DNA from: Streptomyces sp. 1-11
GTDB lineage: Bacteria > Actinomycetota > Actinomycetes > Streptomycetales > Streptomycetaceae
Direction: 5' to 3'
Assembly (NCBI RefSeq): GCF_007176755.1
Contig: NZ_BJTV01000019.1
Span: 62,001 to 126,000, forward strand
Length of the DNA stretch: 64,000 nucleotides
The position numbers were made by a program, and so were the translations under genes. Positions 34,206 to 42,892 of this stretch are shown piece by piece. The notes below the pieces were generated by a model, which saw nothing but the letters and a program-made list of their open reading frames with translations, was not told where the DNA came from and did no database searches. Each line of letters opens with the position of its first letter. Position 1 is the stretch's first letter.

Positions 34206-35729
34206 ATGAGACTCGTGCGTTCCTTCCGCGCGGCCCTGACCGCGGCCGCCACCGCGGCGGCCGCGACAGGCCTCGCCCTCACGGGAACCGGCACCGCCCA
34301 GGCCGCGACTCCGCTGCCGAACCACGTCTTCGCCCCCTACTTCGAGGCGTGGACCGGCGAGAGCCCCGCCGCCCTGTCCGCCCAGTCCGGCGCCAAGCAC
34401 CTGACGATGGCGTTCCTCCAGACCGCCTCCAAGGGCTCCTGCACGCCGTACTGGAACGGCGACACGAGCATGCCGATCGCCGCTTCGACCTTCGGCGCCG
34501 ACATCAAGACGATCCAGGCCAACGGCGGTGACGTCATCCCCTCGTTCGGGGGCTACACGGCCGACACCACCGGCACCGAGATCGCCGACAGCTGCACCGA
34601 CGTCCAGCAGATCGCCGCCGCGTACGAGAAGGTCATCACCACGTACGACATCTCGCGGCTCGACATGGACATCGAGGTCGACTCGCTCGACAACACCGCC
34701 GCCATCGACCGCCGCAACAAGGCCATCAAGCTGGTCGAGGACTGGGCGGCGGCCAACGGGCGCAAGGTGGAGATCTCCTACACCCTGCCGACCACCACGC
34801 AGGGTCTCGCCGACAACGGCGAGGCGCTGCTGCGCAACGCGGTGAGCAACGGCACCCGGGTCGACGTCGTGAACCTGATGACGTTCGACTACTACGACAA
34901 CCAGGCCCACGACATGGCGAAGGACACCCAGACCGCCGCCCAGGGCCTGTACGACCTGCTCGCCCAGCTGTACCCGGGCAAGAGCCCGGCCCAGTTGTGG
35001 AACATGGTCGGCGTCACCGAGATGCCGGGTGTCGACGACTTCGGCAAGGCGGAGACCTTCACCCTGGCCAACGCCCGCACCGTGTACGACTGGGCCGTCT
35101 CCAAGGGCATCAACACCCTGTCCTTCTGGGCGCTGCAGCGGGACAACGGCGGCTGCGCGGGCGGGGCGGCCGCGGACAACTGCTCGGGCATCCAGCAGAA
35201 CACGTGGGACTTCACGCACGTCTTCGCGCCGTTCACCGGCGGCACCAGTACACCGTCCAACGACTTCTCCGTCGCGCTCAGCCCGGCCTCCGGGTCCGTG
35301 ACGGCCGGCCAGTCCGCGACGGCCACCGTGAAGACGGCCGTGACGAAGGGTGACGCCCAGAGCGTGAAGCTCAGCGTGAGCGGGGCCCCGGCGGGCGTCA
35401 CCGCCTCCCTCAGCCCGGCGTCGGTCACCGCGGGCGGCACCTCGACACTCACCCTGGCCACCACCTCGGCCGCGGCCTCGGGCACCTACACGGTGACCGT
35501 GACCGGCGCGGGCACCTCGGGCAGCCACTCGGCGACCTACTCCCTGACCGTCACCGGCGGCTCCGGCAGCCAGTGCACGGACGCCCCGTGGGCCAAGGAC
35601 AAGGTGTACACCGGCGGCCAGCGGGTCTCGTACAAGGGCCACGCCTGGAAGGCCAAGTGGTGGACGACGGGCGAGGAGCCCGGCACCACCGGCGAGTGGG
35701 GCGTCTGGCAGGACCTCGGCGCCTGCTGA
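34206..35729 (+). CDS. GH18 chitinase with Ig-like domain and CBM5/12
   Basis: The 507-residue protein has a signal peptide cleaved near TAQAATPLP. The GH18 barrel (~residues 38-340) has the catalytic D153-M-D155-I-E157 (LDMDIEVDS, with E157 as acid), preceded by DVIPSFGGYT and followed by VVNLMTFDYYD. An Ig/Big-like beta domain (~355-455) and a C-terminal CBM5/12 (~460-507; KVYTGGQRVSYKGHAWKAKW) follow. It degrades chitin outside the cell. The CBM is nearly the same as that of the LPMO, so both target the same polymer. The promoter carries the dre pair; a large hairpin follows the stop. Confidence 0.95.
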   Translation: MRLVRSFRAALTAAATAAAATGLALTGTGTAQAATPLPNHVFAPYFEAWTGESPAALSAQSGAKHLTMAFLQTASKGSCTPYWNGDTSMPIAASTFGADIKTIQANGGDVIPSFGGYTADTTGTEIADSCTDVQQIAAAYEKVITTYDISRLDMDIEVDSLDNTAAIDRRNKAIKLVEDWAAANGRKVEISYTLPTTTQGLADNGEALLRNAVSNGTRVDVVNLMTFDYYDNQAHDMAKDTQTAAQGLYDLLAQLYPGKSPAQLWNMVGVTEMPGVDDFGKAETFTLANARTVYDWAVSKGINTLSFWALQRDNGGCAGGAAADNCSGIQQNTWDFTHVFAPFTGGTSTPSNDFSVALSPASGSVTAGQSATATVKTAVTKGDAQSVKLSVSGAPAGVTASLSPASVTAGGTSTLTLATTSAAASGTYTVTVTGAGTSGSHSATYSLTVTGGSGSQCTDAPWAKDKVYTGGQRVSYKGHAWKAKWWTTGEEPGTTGEWGVWQDLGAC

Positions 35730-35758
35730 ACCGCCCGTCATCCGCAGGTGTGACGCGA

Positions 35759-35824
35759 CCCCCGCGGGCGCTCCCGGACGACGCGCCGGAAACGGCCGTC
35801 GTCCGCCGGGACCGCCCGCGGGGG
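35759..35824. terminator. Large hairpin after the chitinase
   Basis: CCCCCGCGGGCG (35759-35770) pairs with CGCCCGCGGGGG (35813-35824), and CGGACGACG (35775-35783) with CGTCGTCCG (35797-35805). The imperfect 66-base stem sits between convergent genes. Confidence 0.8.
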
Positions 35825-35857
35825 TGCGGCGCTGCGTGTTCGGCGCCTACGGCGCCC

Positions 35858-36310
35858 TCAGCGCACCGCCTGCTTCACGAGTGCGGCGATCCGTTCCTCG
35901 ACCTCGGGCGTCACCTCGGTCAGGGCGAACCCGGCGGCCCACATGGGACCGTCGTCCAGCTTCGCCTGATCGCTGAACCCGAGCGTCGCATAGCGTGCCT
36001 TGAACTTCTCGGCGCTCTGGAAGAAGCAGACCACCTTGCCGTCCAGCGCGTAGGCCGGCATCCCGTACCAGAGCTTCGGAGCGAGGAGCGGGGCGCTCGC
36101 CGTGACCACGGCGTGCACGCGCTCGGCCATGGCCCGGTCCGAGTCCCGCATCTCGGCGATCTTCGCGAGTACGTCCCGCTCCGCCTCCGCCGCCCTGTCC
36201 GCACGCGAACTGCGGCGAGCCGCCTTCTTCAGCTCCTGGGCGTGGTCCTTCATCGCGGCACGTTCCTCGGGCGAGAACCCCTCGTGCGTGCTGCCTCCGG
36301 CACTGCTCAT
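35858..36310 (-). CDS. DUF1801-domain protein
   Basis: The 150-residue protein has a charged helical N-terminal half (AMKDHAQELKKAARRSSRAD) and then a DUF1801/YdhG-like domain: VVTASAPLLAPKLWYGMPAY, KVVCFFQSAEKFKARYATLG, PMWAAGFALTEVTPEVEERI. The fold is that of frataxin-like iron chaperones, but the function is not established. It is cytoplasmic and monocistronic. Confidence 0.82.
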   Translation of the reverse strand: MSSAGGSTHEGFSPEERAAMKDHAQELKKAARRSSRADRAAEAERDVLAKIAEMRDSDRAMAERVHAVVTASAPLLAPKLWYGMPAYALDGKVVCFFQSAEKFKARYATLGFSDQAKLDDGPMWAAGFALTEVTPEVEERIAALVKQAVR

Positions 36311-36512
36311 GGCTGTGTCCCCCCGCAGAATCCCGGTGCTCGATCGTCGTGAGGGACCCTACCCCAGCCCACCGACACCCGACCCGCGGCGCGACGGCCC
36401 CCGGCACCTTCGGCTGCCGGGCACCCTGATCAGCGAGCCCTTCCGGCCGAAAACCGGGCAGAGAGGCGGGACACCGCCCGTCCGCGAGTGGCACGGAGAG
36501 CACGGACGCCGC

Positions 36513-37292
36513 CTACAGCGGAATGGGCTTGATCATGGCAAACGGGGCGCCCTGCGGGTCGGCGACCACCGTCATCCGGCCCGCCATCATGTCGAACGGC
36601 GGGGCGAGGACCGTGCCGTTGCGCTTGACCAGGGCGTCCACGGTGGAGTCGACGTCGTCCACCGCGAAGTACGTCAGCCAGTGCGGCGGGGTGCCGGGCG
36701 GGTCGCCGTCGAGCAGGGTGACGCCTCCGACCGTGCGCCCTCCGACCCGCAGTTGCCAGTAGGAGTCCGCGCCATCCAGCGGCTCGATCTCGATGCCGAA
36801 GGCCTCCCCGTAGAAGGCGGTGGCACCGGGCACGTCGCTGGTGTGCAGCTCGTTCCAGATCAGGGCGCCCGGTTCGTTGACCACCCGGGCGCCGTGGAAC
36901 TCGCCGGGCTGCCAGACCCCGAACACCGCGCCCTGCGGATCGGCGGCGATCAGCATCCGGCCGAGCGTGCCGACGTCCATCACCGGGACGAGCAGGGTGC
37001 CGCCCGCGGAGACGATCGCGTCCTGCGTGACCTGCGCGTCGGTGCCGGCCAGGTAACTGGTCCATACGGTGGGCGGTTCCGGGGCCCCCTCGGGGGACAT
37101 CGCCGGGCCGATCCCGGCCGCCGCCCTGCCGTTCAGCTCGCAGACGGCGTACCCGCCGAACTCGGCCGGACCCGGCCGGCCCTGCCAGCCGAACAGGTCG
37201 CGGTAGAAGTCCAGCGCGGCCTGCTGGTCCTTCGCCATCAGGTCGACCCAGCAGGGTGTGCCCGTCGGATACGGAGCGGTGACTTCTGTCAT
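36513..37292 (-). CDS. VOC/glyoxalase-fold protein, two domains
   Basis: ATG 37292 (MTEVTAPYPTGTPCWVDLMA) follows AAGGA at eight bases; 259 residues. Two VOC domains are in tandem: DQQAALDFYRDLFGW...DPQGAVFGVWQPGEF and SDVPGATAFYGEAFGIE...DPQGAPFAMIKPIPL. This double build is common in Streptomyces proteins related to CFP32 and hydroxylase-like VOC enzymes. Metal-ligand positions look partly conserved. The substrate is unknown. Confidence 0.88.
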   Translation of the reverse strand: MTEVTAPYPTGTPCWVDLMAKDQQAALDFYRDLFGWQGRPGPAEFGGYAVCELNGRAAAGIGPAMSPEGAPEPPTVWTSYLAGTDAQVTQDAIVSAGGTLLVPVMDVGTLGRMLIAADPQGAVFGVWQPGEFHGARVVNEPGALIWNELHTSDVPGATAFYGEAFGIEIEPLDGADSYWQLRVGGRTVGGVTLLDGDPPGTPPHWLTYFAVDDVDSTVDALVKRNGTVLAPPFDMMAGRMTVVADPQGAPFAMIKPIPL

Positions 37293-37565
37293 CTTCCGTC
37301 CTTTCTCGTGCGGTGTGTCCGCCAGCCTTCCGCCGGGGACGGCGATCCGCCGCCCGACACGCCGCCGCCCTTCGCCGACGGGCAGGTGCACGGTGTGGCA
37401 TTGCCCTCGGCCCGCCGTGCACGGACCAGTCCTGGCCGGTCCCGGACAAGCACACGGCACGGCGTCGGCCGGCTTCGGGTCGGCCGATCGGTTGATGCCG
37501 CACGGGGCCGGCTGGGCCACCATTGACCCGTACTACGAGGTCGGACGGGCTGCGAGAGGTGGACG

Positions 37566-38729
37566 ATGGAGCACGACCCGGACGCCCGGTGGCTGGCGCG
37601 CGTCATGCACATCGCGTTCTTCCTCCTCCTAGGCGCGTCACTGGCCCGCTTCCTGCTCCGGCACCCCTGGCAGGAGCGCGGTCCCTGGATCGTCGCGCTG
37701 TCCGGCGCGCTGGCCGCGCTGTACCTGCTCGGGCCGGTCGTCGGCACCCGGGCCACCGCACGCCGCACCGCCTGGCTGGGCACAGTGGTCGCCGTGTGGG
37801 CGGTCCTGGTCCTCCTGGCGCCGAGCTTCGCCTGGTGCGCCGTGCCGCTGTTCTACACCGGGCTGCGCACCCTGCCGCCGCGCGCCGCGCTCGTCCTCGT
37901 CGCGCTGCTGACGGTGTTCGTGGTGACGGCGCAGGTCAAGCTCTCGCACGGCGGCTGGGATCCGAACCTGCTGGTCGCACCGCCCGCGGTCGCCGCCATC
38001 GCGACGGCGGTCTTCGTCCACGCGCGGCGGCAGGCGGACCGGCAGCGTGCCCTGATCGACGACCTGATCAGGGCCCGCCGCGAGCTCGCCGCCACCGAGC
38101 GCCGCGAGGGAACCCTCGCGGAGCGGCAGCGGCTGTCCATGGAGATCCACGACACGCTCGCTCAGGGCCTGTCCAGCCAGCAGATGCTGCTGCAGGCCGC
38201 GGACCGGGTGTGGGACAGCGACCCGGGCGCCGCGCGCCGGCACGTGCGCACCGCCGAGTCCGTCGCCGAACACAATCTCGCCGAGGCGCGTCGCTTCGTG
38301 CACGACCTCGCGCCCGCCGAACTCGCCGGGGGCAGCGGGCTCGAGGAGGCGCTGCGGCGTCTCGCCGCCCGCGAGGGCGCGGGCTTCCGGGTCGACGGCG
38401 TACCGGTGCCGCTGCCGGAGCGGGTGGAGTCGGCGCTGCTGCGGATCGCGCAGGGTGCGCTGGCGAACGTGCGCGAGCACGCCGCCGCCGCGTCCGCGGC
38501 GCTGACCCTCACGTACCTCGGCGACCAGGTCGCCCTCGACATCGCCGACGACGGCCGCGGTTTCGAGCCGGGCCGCGTGCGGAGCGCGGGGGTGCGCGGG
38601 CACGGTCTGCCCGCCATGCGGGCCCGGGTGCGCCGCCTCGGCGGCACCCTCACCGTCGAGTCCGCCCCCGGCGAGGGCACGGTACTGTCCGCCGCGGTCC
38701 CCCTGCACCACGAGGAGAGCGACAAGTGA
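37566..38729 (+). CDS. senS: Sensor histidine kinase, SenS-like
   Basis: The 387-residue protein has a membrane sensor of about five helices in residues 10-150 (MHIAFFLLLGASLARFLL, IVALSGALAALYLLG, ALVLVALLTVFVVTA). A HisKA_3 domain follows with the phospho-His in RLSMEIHDTLAQGLSSQQML (near 195), then an HATPase with ALLRIAQGALANVREHAAAA, DIADDGRGFEP and GHGLPAMRARV. The response regulator overlaps by four bases (GTGA), and an HbpS homologue follows. This is the content of the HbpS-SenS-SenR redox and haem sensing system of Streptomyces, in which secreted HbpS controls SenS. I assign senS from that context plus architecture. Confidence 0.8.
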   Translation: MEHDPDARWLARVMHIAFFLLLGASLARFLLRHPWQERGPWIVALSGALAALYLLGPVVGTRATARRTAWLGTVVAVWAVLVLLAPSFAWCAVPLFYTGLRTLPPRAALVLVALLTVFVVTAQVKLSHGGWDPNLLVAPPAVAAIATAVFVHARRQADRQRALIDDLIRARRELAATERREGTLAERQRLSMEIHDTLAQGLSSQQMLLQAADRVWDSDPGAARRHVRTAESVAEHNLAEARRFVHDLAPAELAGGSGLEEALRRLAAREGAGFRVDGVPVPLPERVESALLRIAQGALANVREHAAAASAALTLTYLGDQVALDIADDGRGFEPGRVRSAGVRGHGLPAMRARVRRLGGTLTVESAPGEGTVLSAAVPLHHEESDK

Positions 38730-39346
38730 CCGTTCGGATCCTGATCTGCGACGACCACGCCGTGGTGCGCGCCGGACTGCTCGCCCTGCTCGGCAGCGTG
38801 GACGGGATCGAGGTCGTCGGCGAGGCCGGCAGCGGCGAGGAGGCGGTCGCGATGGCCGCGAAGCTGGAACCGGACGTCGTGCTCATGGACCTCCAGCTCG
38901 GTCCCGGCATCGACGGCGCGACGGCCACCCGGCGGATCGCCGCGCAGGGCGTGCGCGTCCTGGTGCTCACGACGTACGACACGGACGCCGACATCACCCG
39001 GGCGATAGAGGCCGGGGCGACCGGCTATCTGCTGAAGGCCGAGCGCCCCGAGGAGCTCTTCGCCGCGATCCACTCGGCGGCCCAGGGCCGCACGGCCCTG
39101 TCGGCGCCGGTCGCCGAACGTGTCGTCGACCGCATGCGCGGTGCCGGGCGGCCCGGCCTGACCGACCGCGAGCGCGACATCCTGGCCCAGCTCGCGCGGG
39201 GGCTCGGCAACCGTGAGATCGCCCGCGCCCTGTTCATCAGCGAGGCGACGGTGAAGACCCATCTGGGCCGCATCTACGCCAAGCTCGGCGTGGACACCCG
39301 CGCCGGAGCGGTGGCGGTGGCCAAGGAGCAACGCCTGCTGCCCTAG
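38726..39346 (+). CDS. senR: NarL-type response regulator, SenR-like
   Basis: GTG 38726 overlaps the kinase stop (GTGA). The 206-residue protein has a receiver (ILICDDHAVVRAGLLALLGS; phospho-Asp55 in VVLMDLQLG; YLLKAERPEEL) and a C-terminal LuxR/NarL HTH (GLTDRERDILAQLARGLGNR, EIARALFISEATVKTHLGRI). It is the cognate partner of the SenS-like kinase. SenR is known to activate antioxidant genes such as furS-cpeB and hbpS; those targets, apart from hbpS, are not in this window. Confidence 0.82.
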   Translation: MTVRILICDDHAVVRAGLLALLGSVDGIEVVGEAGSGEEAVAMAAKLEPDVVLMDLQLGPGIDGATATRRIAAQGVRVLVLTTYDTDADITRAIEAGATGYLLKAERPEELFAAIHSAAQGRTALSAPVAERVVDRMRGAGRPGLTDRERDILAQLARGLGNREIARALFISEATVKTHLGRIYAKLGVDTRAGAVAVAKEQRLLP

Positions 39347-39590
39347 GTCCTGTCGTCGAATTCCCGTCGGGCCCGCGGCGAACGGTCAGACAGGCCCCAG
39401 CCGCCCTCGTCGCCGGCATGGGCGGCCGCGGCGGGCCGTCCCGTGTCATCCGATCGGTTGACGGCCCCGTCAGCCGTCCCGCGCGCCGGAAGGAGCCGGG
39501 ACACCGACGGGTGCGGCCGGTTCCCGGCCGGAGGGTTGGGTCACGGCGCACAACCGGCGCCGGACGCACACGACAGGGAGTTCGCACACC

Positions 39591-40169
39591 ATGACGCACA
39601 AGGCGAGGAAGCTCTCCACCCGCGGCAGGTTCCTCACCGCGGCCGCGGCCCTCGCGGTCGCCGGCGCGGGCACGCTCGGCGCCGTCTCGGCCTCGGCCCA
39701 GCCCGGGACCGCCGCCCAGCCGGGCTCCGCCGCCCCGGCCGCGCTGAAGGGCAAGGCCACGACCACCAGCACCCACCTCACGATCGACGCCGCCACCGAC
39801 GCCGCCCGGGCCGCGCTGAACGCCGCCGAGAAGGAGAACCAGCGGGTCACCGTCGCCGTGGTGGACCGCAACGGCAACACCGTCGTCACCCTGCGGGGCG
39901 ACGGCGCCGGCCCGCAGTCCTACGAGTCCGCGATCGAGAAGGCGTACACCGCCGTCTCGTGGAACGCGCCGACCTCGGAACTGGCCAAGCGCCTGGAGCA
40001 GGCCCCGAACCTCAAGGACATACCCGGGACCCTCTTCCTCGCCGGCGGCACCCCCGTGACGGCCGCCGACGCCCCGGTCGCGGGGATCGGCGTCGCGGGC
40101 GCCCCCTCAGGCGACCTGGACGAGAAGTTCGCGCGCGCCGGCGTCGCCGCGATCGCCCAGGGGCGCTGA
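39591..40169 (+). CDS. hbpS: Secreted haem-binding HbpS/GlcG-family protein
   Basis: The 192-residue protein has an N-terminal export signal (KLSTRGRFLTAAAALAVAGA, cleavage near ASAQPG); the Arg-containing n-region would fit Tat export. The single HbpS/GlcG (DUF336) domain has STHLTIDAATDAARAALNAA, VTVAVVDRNGNTVVTLRGDG, SAIEKAYTAVSWNAP and the ending GDLDEKFARAGVAAI. In Streptomyces HbpS forms an octamer that binds haem and iron outside the cell and modulates SenS autophosphorylation. It is 244 bases downstream of senR, so probably has its own promoter. A perfect 22-bp hairpin follows. Confidence 0.87.
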   Translation: MTHKARKLSTRGRFLTAAAALAVAGAGTLGAVSASAQPGTAAQPGSAAPAALKGKATTTSTHLTIDAATDAARAALNAAEKENQRVTVAVVDRNGNTVVTLRGDGAGPQSYESAIEKAYTAVSWNAPTSELAKRLEQAPNLKDIPGTLFLAGGTPVTAADAPVAGIGVAGAPSGDLDEKFARAGVAAIAQGR

Positions 40170-40190
40170 CCCCGGCTCGCCGGCAGCACC

Positions 40191-40237
40191 GCGACGGCTC
40201 GGGGAGCCCGTGCGACACGGGCTCCCCGAGCCGTCGC
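40191..40237. terminator. 22-bp perfect hairpin
   Basis: Bases 40191-40212 (starting GCGACGGCTCGG) are fully complementary to 40216-40237, with loop CGA. It lies between hbpS and the convergent amidotransferase gene. Confidence 0.92.
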
Positions 40238-40276
40238 GCTCGTCGGTTCCGGCTCCGCTCCACAGGGCCGAGCAGC

Positions 40277-41146
40277 TCAGGCGGCCTTCTGCGACGCGGC
40301 CGCACCGGCGTGCAGGTCGTCGAGGGTGAGCTGGTGCGCCGGCGCGTCGGGCAGCAGGACCTCGCGGCTGACGTGCAGGTCGGAGCCCACGTGCAGGAGT
40401 TCGCCCGGCTCCAGCAGGCGCCAGTCGGGGTGATCGTCCATCCGCTCGCTGGCGACGACGACCGCGGGATGCTCGGCGAGGGACTCCGAATGGATGCGCA
40501 TACGGCCGTGGCTGCCGCTGTGGTCGAGGTGCCGGTTCCCGTGCCGGCCGCCCGCAGGACGCTCCAGGACGTACAGCTCGTGGGTGTCCGGGTAGCGCAG
40601 CGCCCACAGCTCCAACGGCGTGATGAGGATCAGGTTCATCGCGAAGACGGGCAGGTTCGCGGCGATCCACCGGGCGGCCTGCCGGATGCCCTCGGTCACG
40701 TCACCGCCGTTGCGCCGGGTCTCCCGGGTGATCAGGGCGAAGAAGCGCTCGGAGTCCGTTTCGCCACGGACCAGCGACCGGTCGTCCCCCAGGTGGTCGT
40801 CGAGGGCGTCGAGGCCCTCGATCACCCCGTTGTGTGCGAAGAGCCGCCCGTCCTGCTCGAAGGGGTGGGTGTTGCGGGCCTCGAGGCCGCCGGTCGAGGC
40901 GTAGCGCACGTGGGCGATGAAGGTCGCTGACTCGTCCTGCCGGGCCTCCTGCGCGAAGGCGCGGTCGCGGTAGGCGGCGATCGGGGCCTTGTCGACGCGC
41001 GGGGTGCCGTCGGCGGCGAAGCGGCCGAGGCCGGTGCCGTCGGGGTCACGGTGGCTCTGCCGGCTGAGGCTGTCGGGGGCGTCGAGCAGCCAGAAGGTGG
41101 CGTGCGTACGGAGCGGGGCGCTGCTGAGGCCGAAAAGGCGACACAT
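40277..41146 (-). CDS. Class II glutamine amidotransferase (YafJ/EgtC-like)
   Basis: ATG 41146 follows GGAGGAAACC; 289 residues. After Met removal, Cys2 (MCRLFGLSS) is the nucleophile of the Ntn hydrolase fold. Supporting motifs: RDPDGTGLGRF, FIAHVRYASTGGLEARNTHP, FAHNGVIEGLDAL and GETDSERFFALI. This is a GATase_4-type stand-alone glutaminase similar to YafJ and to EgtC, the gamma-glutamyl hydrolase of ergothioneine synthesis. No egt genes are adjacent, so the substrate is open. Confidence 0.87.
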   Translation of the reverse strand: MCRLFGLSSAPLRTHATFWLLDAPDSLSRQSHRDPDGTGLGRFAADGTPRVDKAPIAAYRDRAFAQEARQDESATFIAHVRYASTGGLEARNTHPFEQDGRLFAHNGVIEGLDALDDHLGDDRSLVRGETDSERFFALITRETRRNGGDVTEGIRQAARWIAANLPVFAMNLILITPLELWALRYPDTHELYVLERPAGGRHGNRHLDHSGSHGRMRIHSESLAEHPAVVVASERMDDHPDWRLLEPGELLHVGSDLHVSREVLLPDAPAHQLTLDDLHAGAAASQKAA

Positions 41147-41418
41147 GGTTTCCTCCGTGGTGACCGGCTTCCGCCGGGATGCCGACCGGGTTTCCCCTCG
41201 GTGCTCCGCCATGCGCCCGAAGATCCTCGGCGCTCTCTGGTCCGGACCCCCTCAGGATCGGCCAGGGCGTGGGCGTCGGCGAGCGGGCCCGCGGGGCGAG
41301 CGTGGCTCGCCGACGCTCCGGGGTGCGTCCCCCTGGCCGTGGCTCCGCCCGGTGGGTGAGCGGCTCGGGCGGGGCGAGGGAGCGGCCCGCTCCCCCGCGG
41401 TGCGACGCGCCGGAAGGC

Positions 41419-42420
41419 TCAGGAGGCGTGGCGATAGGGGACGGTGGCGGCGGGGCCGACGGCGTCGGGGCCGAACTTGTCGCGGATGCGGTCCAGGACG
41501 AGTTCGGCGGCCAGCCGGGACTCGCGTGTCTCGTCGAGGGTGATCTGCCGCGCGACGCGGTCGGCGTCGATGAGGTCCTCGGCCCTGAGGGTGAGTCCGG
41601 TCAGACGGGCGCGTTGCAGGCCGGCGGCGTCCATGAGCTGGTAGGCGAGGGTGCGCAGGTCCTCGTCGTGGTGGGAGGGTTCGGGCAGGCGGCGGGTCCT
41701 TTCCCAGGTGGTGCCGCCGGCGAACCGCAGGGTGAGGGAGAGCGCCCGGGCGGCCTGGCCGCGGTGGCGCAGCAGGAGTCCGAGTCGCACGACCAGGTCG
41801 AGCAGGGCGGAGCGGACACTGGCGCCGTCGAGGGTGTGCCGCTCGAAGGTGTGGCGCACGGACGCCGAGGCGGGCAGCGTTCTGGGGACGACGGGACGGG
41901 GGTCGATGCCGCGGGCCCGGTCGGCGGCGAGGCGTCCGTCGGTCCTGCCCAGCAGGCGCTGGACCGTGCCCGGTGAGACGGCGGCGAGCAGGCCGACGCT
42001 GTGGATCCCGTAGTCGCGGAGCGCCGCCGCCTGGCGGGGGCCGATGCCGTGCAGGGCCTCCACCGGCAGCGGGCCCAGCCACTCCGCGGCCTGCCGCCCG
42101 GCCACGGTCAGCACTCCCCCGGGTCCGGTGACCTGTGCGGAGGCGGTGGCCGCGACCGTGATCGTCGGGCCGACGCCGATACGGAGGTCCACACCGAGGC
42201 GGGAGATGGCGCGCACGCGCAGGATCTCGCCCAGGTGACCGGCGTCGGTGCCGTGGTAGCGCAGGGCGCCCTTCAGCTCGACCAGGGCGCAGGTGGGCGG
42301 CAGCGCCTGGACCACCGGGGACAGTTCGGCCAGCATTTCCAGCACCCTCCGGTAGGTCTCCTCCGGCAGCCGGTCGGGGCAGCGCACGTGCATCACGGTC
42401 GCTTCCGCCTTGTTGCTCAT
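41419..42420 (-). CDS. Y-family DNA polymerase-like protein lacking the catalytic N-terminus
   Basis: ATG 42420 follows AGGAGG; 333 residues. It aligns with the thumb, HhH and little-finger parts of DinB/ImuB-type proteins: VEALHGIGPRQAAALRDYGI, GLLAAVSPGTVQRLLGRTDG, RALSLTLRFAGGTTWERTRR. The N-terminal catalytic block (F-x-x-V-D-x-D-x-F) is missing; the protein begins MSNKAEATVMHVRCPDRLPE instead, and no DE active-site pair is visible. It is therefore probably non-catalytic, like ImuB, acting as an adaptor in mutagenic repair. A LexA-type box 27 bases upstream suggests SOS induction. Confidence 0.82.
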   Translation of the reverse strand: MSNKAEATVMHVRCPDRLPEETYRRVLEMLAELSPVVQALPPTCALVELKGALRYHGTDAGHLGEILRVRAISRLGVDLRIGVGPTITVAATASAQVTGPGGVLTVAGRQAAEWLGPLPVEALHGIGPRQAAALRDYGIHSVGLLAAVSPGTVQRLLGRTDGRLAADRARGIDPRPVVPRTLPASASVRHTFERHTLDGASVRSALLDLVVRLGLLLRHRGQAARALSLTLRFAGGTTWERTRRLPEPSHHDEDLRTLAYQLMDAAGLQRARLTGLTLRAEDLIDADRVARQITLDETRESRLAAELVLDRIRDKFGPDAVGPAATVPYRHAS

Positions 42421-42447
42421 CCCCTTCACCTCCTGCCGCTACCGTAT

Positions 42448-42461
42448 CGAACATAAATTCG
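42448..42461. promoter_or_regulatory. LexA (SOS) box
   Basis: CGAACATAAATTCG matches the Gram-positive/actinobacterial LexA box CGAAC-N4-GTTCG with one change. A second TCGAACAT half-site follows at 42460-42467. It lies between the divergent polymerase-like gene and the DUF6233 gene. Confidence 0.7.
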
Positions 42462-42508
42462 AACATGCGAGTGCGGCACCGCCCGATCATCGATCTAGAA
42501 TCGGAACT

Positions 42509-42850
42509 GTGTTCGATGACCTGCCTCCCGACCTGCCCAGTCTGCGCGTGCTGCGCATCTGGCACGCGATGTGGCTGGCGCGGGTCGACGCCAAGATCGC
42601 CCGGCTTAGGGAGCGCGAGGAGCAGCAGGCCCGGGCGGCCGCCGCGGCCGCCGACCGGGCGCCGGAGTGGCTGCTGGAGTACGGGCTGAACCGGGACGCC
42701 CGGCCCAACGCCGTGCACACCGGGGACTGCCGGATGGCCGGCAGACGGGCCAGGCCGGTCGGCACGGACGCCGCCCGGCACGCGCTCGCCGACGGCGTCG
42801 CCGCCTGCTCGTTCTGCCGTCCCGACACCGAGCTGGGGATCATCGGCTGA
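42509..42850 (+). CDS. DUF6233-family protein
   Basis: The GTG start at 42509 gives 113 residues. The helical first half has RVLRIWHAMWLARVDAKIAR followed by an Arg/Glu/Ala coil. The second half has GDCRMAGRRARPVGTDAARH and the Cys pair in the ending ACSFCRPDTELGI. This is a Streptomyces-specific family (DUF6233) of unknown function, usually encoded near the ends of chromosomes or in multi-copy sets. The Cys/His pattern could bind zinc. No ribosome site is evident. It shares the SOS-box region with the polymerase-like gene. Confidence 0.75.
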   Translation: MFDDLPPDLPSLRVLRIWHAMWLARVDAKIARLREREEQQARAAAAAADRAPEWLLEYGLNRDARPNAVHTGDCRMAGRRARPVGTDAARHALADGVAACSFCRPDTELGIIG

Positions 42851-42892
42851 CCGCCCGCCCGCGGAGCGCGTGCGGGCAGGACCGTGCGGCCG

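Noticed and set aside
40191..40237. Perfect inverted repeat considered as an insertion-sequence end or attachment site
   Set aside because: Position just after hbpS between convergent genes and a 3-base loop fit a terminator; no transposase or duplicated target is present.
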